Assembly (NCBI RefSeq): GCF_003581645.1
Contig: NZ_QXFK01000018.1
Coordinates: 232,501 to 296,500 of the forward strand
Reading direction: 5' to 3'
From: Pelagerythrobacter aerophilus
GTDB lineage: Bacteria; Pseudomonadota; Alphaproteobacteria; Sphingomonadales; Sphingomonadaceae
DNA length: 64,000 nucleotides
Part shown: in pieces, positions 26,006-36,706 of the stretch
How positions within the stretch are numbered: position 1 is the first letter of the stretch
How the letters are laid out: every line of letters begins with the position of its first letter
Translations under genes and position numbers: made by a program
Notes under the pieces: generated by a model
What the model was told of the DNA's origin: nothing
What the model saw: only the letters and a program-made list of their open reading frames with translations
Database searches by the model: none

Positions 26006-26018
26006 ATATGTATGCGGC
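26003..26018 (+). promoter_or_regulatory. 16-base element upstream of glk, shared with zwf
   Basis: TGAATATGTATGCGGC occurs here, 63 bp before the glk start, and again at 30937-30952 before zwf. Flanking GCGCAAG upstream and ACGCGG downstream are also shared. The copy overlaps the stop codon of the transglutaminase gene. The likely function is a promoter or operator element for the divergent LacI-type regulator or another factor that ties both operons together. Confidence 0.65.
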
Positions 26019-26081
26019 GCGTGGGCATGACGCGGCGCGGCTGCTAGCACTTTGGCAGGAGACGAAAGCGGGAGGAGAGCG

Positions 26082-27059
26082 ATGGACCTGGTCGTGGTGG
26101 ATATCGGCGGCACGCATGCGCGCTTCGCGATCGCGTCGATCGGCGAGGACGGTGCGATATCGCTGAGCGAGCCGGAGACGCTCCACACCGAGGATCACGC
26201 CAGCTTTCAGACGGCCTGGGAGGAATTCCGCCGGCGCCAGGGCGGCACGCTGCCCGACGCGCTGAGCATGGCGATCGCCGGTCCCGTCGGCGGCGAGGTG
26301 ATCCGCTTCACCAACAATCCCTGGATCATCCGCCCGGCGCTGGTGAAATCCAAGCTGGGCGTCGAACGCTACAGCATCGTCAACGACTTCGAAGCAGTCG
26401 CCCACGCCGTGGCACGCGCGCCGGAAGACCAGTTCCTGCACCTGACCGGCCCCGACGAGCCGCTTGGATCGGACGGGACGATCAGCGTGCTCGGTCCGGG
26501 GACCGGCCTCGGCGTGGCGCATCTCTGGCGCTCCGGCGGCCAGTACCGCGTCCAGGCGACCGAAGGCGGCCACGCCGACTTCGCACCGCTCGACCTGATC
26601 GAGGACGCGATCCTCGCCCGGCTGCGCAAGCGCCACACGCGGGTTTCGGTGGAGCGCGTGGTCGCCGGCCCCGCGATCGTCGACATCTACCAGACGCTCG
26701 CCGCGATGGAGCGCCGCTCTGTGCCCGAGTCCGACGACGTAGAGATCTGGACCAAGGGCATGAGCGGGGAAGACAGCCTCGCGGCCGCCGCGGTCGACCG
26801 GTTCTGCCTCTCGCTCGGCTCGGTCGCAGGGGACATCGCGCTGGTCCAGGGCGGGTTCGCCGGCGTGGTGATCGCCGGCGGGCTCGGCTACCGCATCCGC
26901 GAGACGCTGCTCACCTCCGGCTTTGCCGACCGGTTCCGCGCCAAGGGCCGCTTCGCCGGCCTGATGGGGTCGATCCCGGTCAAGCTGATCGTCCACCCGC
27001 AGCCCGGCCTGTTCGGTGCCGCCGCCGCCTTCGTTGCCGAACATGGGATAAGCCAATGA
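26082..27059 (+). CDS. glk: Glucokinase
   Basis: 325 residues from ATG 26082 with a strong GGGAGGAGAG site; an upstream GTG/ATG at 26052 is rejected. VVDIGGTHARFAI at about 4-16 is the phosphate-binding motif. VNDFEAVAHAV carries the catalytic Asp, and LGPGTGLGVA and the C-terminal GGLGYRI complete the ROK/hexokinase-like glucokinase (Glk, E. coli type) pattern. It phosphorylates glucose with ATP to glucose 6-phosphate in the cytoplasm, feeding Zwf. It overlaps the PEPC-like gene by ATGA, and its promoter region shares a 16-base element with zwf. Confidence 0.96.
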   Translation: MDLVVVDIGGTHARFAIASIGEDGAISLSEPETLHTEDHASFQTAWEEFRRRQGGTLPDALSMAIAGPVGGEVIRFTNNPWIIRPALVKSKLGVERYSIVNDFEAVAHAVARAPEDQFLHLTGPDEPLGSDGTISVLGPGTGLGVAHLWRSGGQYRVQATEGGHADFAPLDLIEDAILARLRKRHTRVSVERVVAGPAIVDIYQTLAAMERRSVPESDDVEIWTKGMSGEDSLAAAAVDRFCLSLGSVAGDIALVQGGFAGVVIAGGLGYRIRETLLTSGFADRFRAKGRFAGLMGSIPVKLIVHPQPGLFGAAAAFVAEHGISQ

Positions 27060-29833
27060 CCACTGTCGCCCAGCTAGCAGACCGCCTTGCCGTGCTGCAC
27101 CGGCAGACGCAGGAATCGCCGCTGTTCAATCCCGTGTTTCAGCTCTCGCTCGAGCTATCGCGCATGCTCGAGAGCGGCGAACTCGACCTCGCCGGCGCCG
27201 AGGGACTGATCGCCGAGCTGGAGTGCGATGCGCTGATGACGCGTGCCGGGCGGCTCCGGCGGCTGGTCGCGCCGGTCGGGCCGCAGGCGAACGAGGACGC
27301 TCTCGCCGCCTGTCTGGACGCCGGGAGCTTCGCGGATTTCCGCGCGGCATGGGAGCGCCCGCAGCTCCACGCGGTCTTCACCGCGCACCCGACGTTCCTG
27401 CTCTCCCCCGCACAATCCCAGGCGGTCGCATCCACCGCCGCGAGCGAGGGCGCGATCGGGGAAAGCGCCTGTGCCGCGCCCGCCGAGCGGCCGGCGATCA
27501 CGCTGGCGTTCGAGCATGCGCAGGCCATGGCGGCGCTCGCCCGCGCGCAGGACGCGCGCGACCGTATCGTGGGCCACCTGCTGAGCACCGCACGCGAGCG
27601 CTGGGCGGATGAGTGGCACGCGTTTTCGCCAGTTCCGTTCCGCTTCGCCACCTGGGTCGGCTACGACATGGACGGCCGGACCGACATCGGCTGGCACACC
27701 TCGATCGGGTTCCGCCTGGCCGAGAAGGCCGAACGGCTCGGGCGCTATGCCGATACCCTCGCCGCGATCGACCCGACGCACCCGCTGCTCGATACCTTGC
27801 GCCCCGCGCAGACTCATACCGCCGAATGTGCGGCGGCGTTCGCGGAACCGCTCGACGAAGCCGGAGCGCTTTCGGCCGCAGCCAATCGGTTGACCGCCCA
27901 TCACCCGGCCAAGCTGCTGTCGCTCGCCCCGCTGATCGATGCGCTCGAACGCGAAGCGGCCGACCAGGACGACGACCGCGCGGTGGCGCTCAAGACGCTC
28001 GCCGCCGCCATGCGGGCCGACGGGCTCGGCATGGGCGGAATCCACTTCCGCGTGAACGCCAAGCAGCTCCATAACGCGATCCGCGGCCGTCTGGAGGACG
28101 GCGAGAACTTGGACCTGTCGAGCCAGGGCGCGCTCGCCACGCTGCGCATGCTGATCGCCGAGGCGACCCCGCTGCGGAGCAATTTCGCCGCGCTCGCGAT
28201 CGAGAGCTCTACCGCGATCCGCCAGTTCCTAGCGATGGCCCAGATCCTGCGCCACATCGACGCCGACGCACCGATCCGCATGCTCGTCGCCGAGTGCGAG
28301 CAGCCGGCGACCGTGCTCGCCGCGCTCTATTTCGCGCGGCTGTTCGGGGTGGAGGACAAAGTCGACGTCTCGCCCCTGTTCGAGACGGAAACCGCACTCG
28401 AGCACGGCGGCCGCTTCCTCGACGCGCTGCTGGCCGAGGAGATATACCGCGACTACGCGCGGCGGCGCGGGCGGGTCTGCATCCAGACCGGTTTCTCCGA
28501 CGCGGGGCGCTTCGTCGGACAGATTCCGGCCAGCCTCGCGATCGAGCGGCTGCAAGGCCGGCTGGCCGACGCGATGGCCGCCAACGACCTGACCGACGTG
28601 GCCGCGCTGATCTTCGACACGCACGGCGAAAGCATGGGCCGCGGCGCGCACCCGGGCGGATTTGCCGACCGGCTCGAATGGCCGCTCTCGCCCTGGGCAC
28701 GGCGGCGCTTCGCCCGCGCGGGCATCCGGATCGAGCCCGAAGTCACCTTCCAGGGCGGCGACGGCTATCTGTTCTTCGCCAATCCCGAACTCGCGCTGGC
28801 GACGCTGACCCGGATCGCCGAACTGCGCCCGGCCGAGACCGACATCGATGCCCCGCCCGATCCGTTCTACCGCCGCACCGACATCAGCCTCGACTTCTAC
28901 CGCGCGATCCGTGACCACCAGCACGAGCATCTCGAGAGCCGCACCTACAGCCGCGCCGTGACAGCGTTCGGGCTCGGGCTGCTCAACACGACCGGCAGCC
29001 GCGTCTCGCGCCGGCAGTCGGACTTGTCCTCCGATCGCGAGATGAGCCTGCGCCAGATCCGTGCGATCCCGCACAATGCCGTCCTGCAGCAGCTCGGCTA
29101 CCCGGTGAACGTGATTGCCGGTGTGGGCAGCGCGGCCGAGGGGAACCGCGAGGAAATCGCCGGGCTGCTCGCCGAAAGCCCGCGCGGCCGGCAACTCGTC
29201 CGCCTCGTGCGAGCGTCCAACGCGCTCGGCAGCATCAAGACCGTCGCAGCCTACGGCGAGCTGTTCAACTCCGCCTATTGGGCGAGCCGAACCTATCGCG
29301 GGACCGAGAGCCATATCGCCGGGGCCTGCGCGGCGCTGGCCGAATACCTGGTCAAGGACGACCGCGCGGGGGTATTCCGCCGTCTCGCCTCGCGCTTGCG
29401 GATCGACGCGCTCAAGCTCCACCGCCTGCTCGATCTGTTGCCAGACCAAGCGCCGATGGAGAACCGCGAGCAGGTCCGCCGCCGGATCGGTGTGCTCCAG
29501 GCGCTGCGCATGGCGCTGCTGCAGTTCATGTTCCTGCGCGCGGTTTCGGTCCCGGCCTTCAGCCGCGCCAACGACATCAGCCGCGGCGACGTGATCGAGA
29601 TGGTGCTGACGCTGCGCATCGACGAAGCGCTGGCCCAGCTCCGCCGCGCCTTCCCGACGCACTTCCCGGCACCTTCCGACTATGTGCTCGACGAACCGTC
29701 CGACTACCCGGACCGCGGATCGGAAGGTTACGCCGCGATCGAGAACGAGTTCATCGCCCCAATCGAACGCGCGCATGCGCTGAGCCTGCGGATCACCACC
29801 GCCATCGCCAACGAATTCGGGGCGCATGGGTAA
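27056..29833 (+). CDS. Divergent phosphoenolpyruvate carboxylase-like protein
   Basis: 925 residues, the length of a true PEPC, and alignable by eye along its whole length. Kept features are FTAHPT with H111, PLFET with E443 (metal ligand in the family), S-D481/482 in GFSDAG, TGSRVSRR, and a LRQIRAIPHN segment near 665. Changed features are the Glu and Arg after AHPT (now F-L-L-S), the Lys of the YSDSxKDAG motif (G-R here), the HGRGG loop (now HGESMGRG), GGDRDGNP (now GYDMDGRTD), and the invariant C-terminal NTG, absent. PEPC converts phosphoenolpyruvate and bicarbonate to oxaloacetate. Whether this protein does so is open. It is translationally coupled to glk. Confidence 0.8.
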   Translation: MTTVAQLADRLAVLHRQTQESPLFNPVFQLSLELSRMLESGELDLAGAEGLIAELECDALMTRAGRLRRLVAPVGPQANEDALAACLDAGSFADFRAAWERPQLHAVFTAHPTFLLSPAQSQAVASTAASEGAIGESACAAPAERPAITLAFEHAQAMAALARAQDARDRIVGHLLSTARERWADEWHAFSPVPFRFATWVGYDMDGRTDIGWHTSIGFRLAEKAERLGRYADTLAAIDPTHPLLDTLRPAQTHTAECAAAFAEPLDEAGALSAAANRLTAHHPAKLLSLAPLIDALEREAADQDDDRAVALKTLAAAMRADGLGMGGIHFRVNAKQLHNAIRGRLEDGENLDLSSQGALATLRMLIAEATPLRSNFAALAIESSTAIRQFLAMAQILRHIDADAPIRMLVAECEQPATVLAALYFARLFGVEDKVDVSPLFETETALEHGGRFLDALLAEEIYRDYARRRGRVCIQTGFSDAGRFVGQIPASLAIERLQGRLADAMAANDLTDVAALIFDTHGESMGRGAHPGGFADRLEWPLSPWARRRFARAGIRIEPEVTFQGGDGYLFFANPELALATLTRIAELRPAETDIDAPPDPFYRRTDISLDFYRAIRDHQHEHLESRTYSRAVTAFGLGLLNTTGSRVSRRQSDLSSDREMSLRQIRAIPHNAVLQQLGYPVNVIAGVGSAAEGNREEIAGLLAESPRGRQLVRLVRASNALGSIKTVAAYGELFNSAYWASRTYRGTESHIAGACAALAEYLVKDDRAGVFRRLASRLRIDALKLHRLLDLLPDQAPMENREQVRRRIGVLQALRMALLQFMFLRAVSVPAFSRANDISRGDVIEMVLTLRIDEALAQLRRAFPTHFPAPSDYVLDEPSDYPDRGSEGYAAIENEFIAPIERAHALSLRITTAIANEFGAHG

Positions 29834-29881
29834 GGGTTAATATCCCCCCACTTTGTGAAGCCAAATGGGAAGGATCGCCAG

Positions 29882-30892
29882 CTATCGCGCCGTACTGCCT
29901 CGCACAGTCAGCGACACCGGCACTCGCCGCAGCGGCGCATCGTCGCCGGCGTTGAACAGGGCGTCGACCAGCAACGAGCCGGCGGCGGCCGGATCGGGGG
30001 CGATCGTGGTCAGAGTCGGCTGGGCGAAGCGCGCTGCGGGCAGGTCGTCGAAGCCGGCGACCCCTACTTCGCCCGGCACCGCCACGCCGCGCTGCTTAAG
30101 CGCCTCGAGCGCGCCCAGTGCCATCGCGTCGCAGGCGGCGAAGATCGCATCCGCCCCGCCCCCCTGATCGAGCCAGGCCTCGACGGCCGCAGCCCCTTCC
30201 TCCTCTCGCGTGGCGCCGTCGCGCGTCGGCACCAGGCATGGCTCCAGCCCGGCTGCGCGCATCGCGTCGCAATAGCCCTCGTAGCGCTCGGCGAACTGGT
30301 GTTGCGGAGAATCGATCGCACCGAGGAAGCAGGGCGCGCGGTAGCCTTGCGCGAGCAGATGCTCGACCGCCAGCCGCCCGGCCGCGCGGTTGTCGGAGCG
30401 GACCCATTCGAGATCGTCGAACGGCGAGCCCCAGTAGACCACCCGCCGCTCCGCCTTCTCGAGCCCGCGGAAATAGTCCCACGCCGCGCGGTTGGTCGTG
30501 GTGCCGATCACCACCAGCCCGTCGGCCCAGCCGCGTTCCTCGTAATGGCCGAAGAACTGCTCCTCGCGCGCCTGGAACGAGACCAGCGTCTCGAACCCGC
30601 GTTCCGACGCCGCGAGGCAAACGCTGCCGAGCAGCATGTAGGAGAACGGGTTGATGTCCGCGGCGCTCTCCCCCGGGCGGCAGATCACCACCACCGCAAG
30701 CGTGCCGGTGGAGCCGCGCCGCAACCGGGCGGCGCGCTCGTCGACGAAATAGCCGATTTCCTCGGCCGCACGCAGCACCCGCGCGCGGGTCGCTTCGGTG
30801 ATCACTTCGGACCCGGCGAGCGCGCGCGACACGGTGGACTGGCTTACGCCTGCCCGTTCCGCCACATCGATCGAAGTCGGCCGCCGTTTCAT
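29882..30892 (-). CDS. LacI/GalR family transcriptional regulator
   Basis: 336 residues. The N-terminal helix-turn-helix and hinge (about 1-60) reads TSIDVAERAGVSQSTVSRALAG, with the DNA-binding hallmark STVSRAL. A periplasmic-binding-protein-like effector domain follows (about 62-330; DGLVVIGT, RSDNRAAGRLAVEHL, FAACDAMALGALEAL, AGFDD). It sits between glk-ppc and zwf-edd-eda, divergent from zwf. One copy of the 16-base element is 45 bp upstream of its start, so autoregulation and control of the Entner-Doudoroff genes is the simplest reading. The effector is unknown, perhaps a sugar-acid phosphate. Confidence 0.95.
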   Translation of the reverse strand: MKRRPTSIDVAERAGVSQSTVSRALAGSEVITEATRARVLRAAEEIGYFVDERAARLRRGSTGTLAVVVICRPGESAADINPFSYMLLGSVCLAASERGFETLVSFQAREEQFFGHYEERGWADGLVVIGTTTNRAAWDYFRGLEKAERRVVYWGSPFDDLEWVRSDNRAAGRLAVEHLLAQGYRAPCFLGAIDSPQHQFAERYEGYCDAMRAAGLEPCLVPTRDGATREEEGAAAVEAWLDQGGGADAIFAACDAMALGALEALKQRGVAVPGEVGVAGFDDLPAARFAQPTLTTIAPDPAAAGSLLVDALFNAGDDAPLRRVPVSLTVRGSTAR

Positions 30893-30936
30893 CGCCGTTC
30901 CCTATCGGGAAGACCGTGCAAAAGCGCAAGCGAGCC

Positions 30937-30952
30937 TGAATATGTATGCGGC
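30937..30952 (+). promoter_or_regulatory. 16-base element upstream of zwf, shared with glk
   Basis: An identical TGAATATGTATGCGGC lies 56 bp before the zwf start in the divergent regulator-zwf gap. The conserved block extends to GCGCAAG on the left and to ATG-n-ACGCGG on the right, longer than a chance match. A direct repeat GTATGC (30944-30949 and 30959-30964) is present here but only partly at glk. Confidence 0.65.
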
Positions 30953-31008
30953 ACACTGGTATGCATGGACGCGGTTTCCTAGACAGGGAAACGAAAAGCG
31001 AAAGGCAT

Positions 31009-32454
31009 ATGCGCATGAGCTTCACCGCGGACCGTCTGGTCCTGTTCGGCGCGACGGGCGACCTGGCGCAGCGCATGCTGCTCCCCTCGCTCTGCGCGCT
31101 GGATCACGACGACCTGCTGGCGCCCGATCTCAAGATCGTCGGCACCGCCCGTTCGGACCTGAGCGACGCCGAGTTTCGCGACTTCGCGCGCGCCGCACTC
31201 GAGAAGTTCCTGCCTGCCAATCGCCGCGGCGGCATGGCCGAGTTCCTCAACCGCCTGAGCTACCAGCCGCTCGATGCGACGACTCTGGAAGGCTACGAGG
31301 AATTGGCCGCCAAGGTCGGCGAACCGGAGCGCGGGATCGCGATCTTCCTCTCCACCGCCCCCAGCCTGTTCGAGCCGACGATCCGCGGACTGCAGCACGC
31401 CGGGCTCGATGGGCCGCATGTGCGCATGTGCCTGGAAAAGCCGCTTGGCGTCGATCTCGAGACCAGCCGCGAGATCAACGACGCGGTCGCCGCCGCCTTC
31501 CCGGAGGAGCGGATTTTCCGCATCGACCACTATCTCGGCAAGGAGACGGTGCAGAACCTGCTGGCGTTGCGTTTCGCCAACATCCTGTTCGAGCCGCTGT
31601 GGAACGCAAGTCACATCGATCACGTTCAAATCACCGTGGCGGAAACGGTCGGCCTCGAAGGACGCGTCGCCTTCTACGACGACGCCGGCGCCCTGCGCGA
31701 CATGGTGCAGAATCACATGCTCCAGCTCCTTGCGCTCGTCGCGATGGAGCCGCCGGGCAACTTCAACGCGACGTCGGTGCGCGACGAGAAGGTCAAGGTC
31801 CTGCGCGCGCTGCGACGCGTGGCCGAAGGCGAAACGGTGACCGGCCAGTATCGTGCAGGCGCGATCCAGAGCAAGGCCGTCCCCGGCTACGACGAGGAAC
31901 TGGGCAAGGATTCGGACACCGAGACCTACGTCGCGATCAAGGCGCACGTCGACAACTGGCGCTGGAAGGGCGTGCCCTTCTACATGCGCACCGGCAAACG
32001 CCTGCCCGAGCGCGTTACCGAGATCGTCGTGCAGTTCCGCTGCGTTCCGCACTCGATCTTCGAGGACAAGGGCGCGCGGATGCAGCCCAACCGCCTCGTC
32101 ATCGGCATCCAACCGGAAGAGAACGTGCATCTTTCGCTGATGGCCAAGGTGCCGGGGCTCGACCGCGAAGGCATCCGTCTGCGCTCGGTGCCGCTCGACA
32201 TCTCGATGCCGGACGCCTTCTCGGGCGCGGTGCGGCGGATTGCCTACGAGCGGCTCCTGCTCGACCTCATGGAAGGCGACCAGACGCTGTTCGTCCGCCG
32301 CGACGAGGTCGAGGCGCAGTGGGAATGGATCGACGCCATCCGCGCCGGCTGGGCCGAACAGGGCCTCACCCCCCGTCCTTACAGCGCCGGCACCTGGGGT
32401 CCGAGCGCTGCAATCGCGCTGGCAGAGCGCGATGGGGTGACATGGCATGAGTAA
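31009..32454 (+). CDS. zwf: Glucose-6-phosphate 1-dehydrogenase
   Basis: 481 residues from ATG 31009, with AAAGG just upstream; a second ATG at 31015 is possible, and the GTG/ATG codons near 30946-30961 lie in the promoter region. The NADP Rossmann loop FGATGDLAQRM is at about 13-23. The catalytic signature RIDHYLGKE is at about 171-179 (D173, H174, K178). It oxidises glucose 6-phosphate to 6-phosphogluconolactone. No pgl gene lies in the cluster, so the lactone must be opened elsewhere or spontaneously. edd follows 36 bp later. Confidence 0.97.
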   Translation: MRMSFTADRLVLFGATGDLAQRMLLPSLCALDHDDLLAPDLKIVGTARSDLSDAEFRDFARAALEKFLPANRRGGMAEFLNRLSYQPLDATTLEGYEELAAKVGEPERGIAIFLSTAPSLFEPTIRGLQHAGLDGPHVRMCLEKPLGVDLETSREINDAVAAAFPEERIFRIDHYLGKETVQNLLALRFANILFEPLWNASHIDHVQITVAETVGLEGRVAFYDDAGALRDMVQNHMLQLLALVAMEPPGNFNATSVRDEKVKVLRALRRVAEGETVTGQYRAGAIQSKAVPGYDEELGKDSDTETYVAIKAHVDNWRWKGVPFYMRTGKRLPERVTEIVVQFRCVPHSIFEDKGARMQPNRLVIGIQPEENVHLSLMAKVPGLDREGIRLRSVPLDISMPDAFSGAVRRIAYERLLLDLMEGDQTLFVRRDEVEAQWEWIDAIRAGWAEQGLTPRPYSAGTWGPSAAIALAERDGVTWHE

Positions 32455-32490
32455 CTTCGAACATATCCTCCCAGGAACGGAGAGGATCCT

Positions 32491-34299
<1,809 letters not shown>

Positions 34300-34300
34300 C

Positions 34301-34915
34301 ATGACCGATATCGACGCGCTGATGCGCACCGCCCCGGTGATCCCGGTGATCGTGATCGACGAGCTTGAGCACGCCGTGCCGCTGGCCGAAGCGCTGGTTG
34401 CCGGCGGATTGCCCGTGCTCGAGGTGACCCTGCGCACCCCGGCCGCGCTCCCCGCCATCGCGGCGATGAAGCAGGTGCCCGGCGCGATCGTCGGCGCAGG
34501 CACGGTCGCCAACCCGCGCGATCTCGAAGACGCGCTCGCCGCAGGGAGCGAGTTCATCGTCTCCCCCGGCCTGACCGAGCCGCTGGCGCAGGCTGCAATC
34601 CGCCGCGGCGTGCCGTTCCTGCCCGGCATCGCCAACGCCGGGGACATCATGCGCGGGCTCGACCTCGGCCTCACCCATTTCAAGTTCTTCCCCGCCATGG
34701 CCGCGGGCGGCTTGCCGGCGCTCAAGTCCCTTGCTGCGCCGTTCGGTGGCTGTCGGTTCTGCCCTACGGGCGGCATCGGGCTCGACAACGCGGCCGAGTG
34801 GCTCGCGTTCGATCCGGTGCTCTGCGTCGGCGGGAGCTGGGTGGCCCCGCGCGGGGCACCCGACCGCAAACAGGTCGAGCGAGTCGCCCGCGAGGCAGCC
34901 GCGCTCGGGCGTTAA
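34301..34915 (+). CDS. eda: 2-keto-3-deoxy-6-phosphogluconate aldolase
   Basis: 204 residues from ATG 34301. Class I aldolase landmarks are present: EVTLRT with the catalytic Glu (about residue 45), [19 protein letters not shown] with the Schiff-base Lys (about residue 127), and PTGGI for phosphate binding. It splits KDPG into pyruvate and glyceraldehyde 3-phosphate. It is the last gene of zwf-edd-eda. A weak hairpin CGTCCC-CTTGC-GGGACG follows at 34931-34947 without a T tract. Confidence 0.97.
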   Translation: MTDIDALMRTAPVIPVIVIDELEHAVPLAEALVAGGLPVLEVTLRTPAALPAIAAMKQVPGAIVGAGTVANPRDLEDALAAGSEFIVSPGLTEPLAQAAIRRGVPFLPGIANAGDIMRGLDLGLTHFKFFPAMAAGGLPALKSLAAPFGGCRFCPTGGIGLDNAAEWLAFDPVLCVGGSWVAPRGAPDRKQVERVAREAAALGR

Positions 34916-34999
34916 CCTCCGCGCTAACGCCGTCCCCTTGCGGGACGCGGCGTGCGGCGGACTGGCTGTCGTATCACTCCCGGCGCATAAGTCCGGCCC

Positions 35000-35710
35000 A
35001 TGGACCCGATGCTCAAATGGATCGGCGGAGCGACCGCCGCACTCGTTCTCCTGCTCGGCGGAGCTACCCTGGTGAGCCATCTACGGGACGCGCCGGAGAC
35101 CGACAATGCGCCCGCGCTCGAGCAGGCGATCCCTGTCGACGAGGCAGCGCTGGCCGAAACGTCCGAAGATGCGACCGATAGCGAGGCCGAGCCTGCGACC
35201 CCGGGCGGCAATGCCGACCTGACGCCCGCCTCCTCGACCAAGGAAGAGGCCTTCGTCGTCAAGCGGATCCTGCCGATCGATGGGCCGATCAAGTACGGCG
35301 AGTGGCACTGGGACGATGAGGGCGTGCCCGACGGGCCGCTGGTCGTCACCGTCGATCTCGACGCACGCGTGGTCTCGATCTTCCGGAACGGCTACGAGAT
35401 CGGCGCCGCCGCCGCCATGCTCGGCACCGACGAGCATCCGACGCCCCTCGGCACATTTCCGATTCTCAGCAAGGAGCGTCACAACGTTTCCGAGAAGTAC
35501 GGCAACGCGCCGATGCCCTGGACGCTGCGGCTAACCAACGATGGGGTCGCGATCCACGGCGGCTCGGTGGTGGAGAACGGCTACGCCAGCCACGGCTGCA
35601 TCGCCATTCCCGACGAACTCGCCAAGCGCCTGTTCGCAGTCGCGAAGAAAGGCGACAAGGTCATCGTCACTCGCGGCGAGACGATGCAACTCGGGGACTC
35701 GATTATCTAA
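35000..35710 (+). CDS. L,D-transpeptidase (YkuD) family protein
   Basis: 236 residues (a second ATG at 35009 is possible). An N-terminal membrane anchor (about 6-27) and an acidic Ala/Glu/Asp linker (about 30-85) precede the YkuD domain (about 110-230). The catalytic motif reads HGGSVVENGYASHGCIAIP, with Cys200 in SHGC, and PLGTFPI is at about 150. The enzyme would form 3-3 crosslinks in peptidoglycan or attach proteins to it from the periplasmic side. It is a single gene, convergent with tilS across 42 bp. Confidence 0.92.
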   Translation: MDPMLKWIGGATAALVLLLGGATLVSHLRDAPETDNAPALEQAIPVDEAALAETSEDATDSEAEPATPGGNADLTPASSTKEEAFVVKRILPIDGPIKYGEWHWDDEGVPDGPLVVTVDLDARVVSIFRNGYEIGAAAAMLGTDEHPTPLGTFPILSKERHNVSEKYGNAPMPWTLRLTNDGVAIHGGSVVENGYASHGCIAIPDELAKRLFAVAKKGDKVIVTRGETMQLGDSII

Positions 35711-35752
35711 CATCTCCGTCGCCCTGCGCAGCAGAGACGATGAGAGTGGCGG

Positions 35753-36706
35753 CTATCGAGTTCGCCGGGGCGGTTCGGGTTCGAGCAGCCAGCCGTCGAC
35801 CGTGCTCCGTCCCGCAACGCCGCCGCAGTTTGCAGCCGATCCGCGCGTGAGAGCATCGTCGAGCTGCGCCACCCCGCCGCCCCTGGGGAGGCCGCCGAGC
35901 AGGCCGATGGCTTTCGCTAGAACCCGTAGGCGAATCGCGCGTGGGGCCCGGGGACGGTAGAGATAGCCGCCGTCCTGCTCCGTTACCTGCGCTTCCCATT
36001 CGCGATCGGCTGCCCATTGCAGCGCCTGGTCGGCATCGGCGAGATGACCGGCGCTTTGCGCCAGCGCGAGGATGTCGAGCCAGTCCGTACCGGCCAGCGC
36101 CTGGCGCATGCGCACGCGGTCGAACCGCTCATCGGCATTGGACGGATCCTGCGCGGCCACGATCCCCGCAACGTCGAGCACGGCCCGAAGCTCGGCCCGC
36201 CGCCAACCGAGCAGCGGGCGCAGCAGGACAAGATCGCCGCCCGGCACATGAGTTCGCGCACGCACCCCGGCAAGCCCGGTGACGCCGCTTGCACGGTTGA
36301 GGCGCATCAGCAGTGTTTCGGCCTGATCGTCGGCATGGTGCGCGGTCGCGATCGCTGAGAGCCCGCGCTCGCGTGCCCAGCCTTCGAGCGCGGCATAGCG
36401 CGCCTTGCGCGCCTCGTCCTGAAGATTGCCGCCGGCGACCGCGACGCGAAGCGTGGCATGCGGCACGGAGAGCTCGGCACAAAGGCGTGCGACCATGGCC
36501 GCCTCGTCCGCGCTCTCCGGACGAAGACCGTGATCGACGGTCGCCGCCTCGACGCTACCGGGAAAGGCCGCATGCGCGAGGAGCATCATGGCGAGGCTGT
36601 CGGGCCCGCCGGAAACGGCAAGCCCCAGCCGCCCGGCTTCGGGCCCGATCCGCGCGAGATCGGCCCGGAAGCGCGCTACGCGTTCGGGATCGGCCGGCCT
36701 ATCAAT
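35753..36706 (-). CDS. tilS: tRNA(Ile)-lysidine synthase TilS
   Basis: About 317 residues if it begins at the ATT codon 36706-36704. The PP-loop SGGPDSLAMMLLAHAA (about residues 32-47) is upstream of the first ATG (36589), so the true start must lie before it, yet no ATG, GTG or TTG is in frame there. ATT has an AAGAAGG nine bases upstream and overlaps the stop of cpoB. TilS converts C34 of tRNA-Ile2 (CAU) to lysidine, changing its decoding from AUG to AUA. AHHADDQAETLLMRL and the R-rich core are intact; length is usual for alphaproteobacteria. Confidence 0.93.
   Translation of the reverse strand: MDRPADPERVARFRADLARIGPEAGRLGLAVSGGPDSLAMMLLAHAAFPGSVEAATVDHGLRPESADEAAMVARLCAELSVPHATLRVAVAGGNLQDEARKARYAALEGWARERGLSAIATAHHADDQAETLLMRLNRASGVTGLAGVRARTHVPGGDLVLLRPLLGWRRAELRAVLDVAGIVAAQDPSNADERFDRVRMRQALAGTDWLDILALAQSAGHLADADQALQWAADREWEAQVTEQDGGYLYRPRAPRAIRLRVLAKAIGLLGGLPRGGGVAQLDDALTRGSAANCGGVAGRSTVDGWLLEPEPPRRTR

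Noticed and set aside
34931-34947. Stem CGTCCC-CTTGC-GGGACG after eda as a terminator
   Set aside because: Six-base stem without a T tract. It is mentioned under eda but not called as a terminator.
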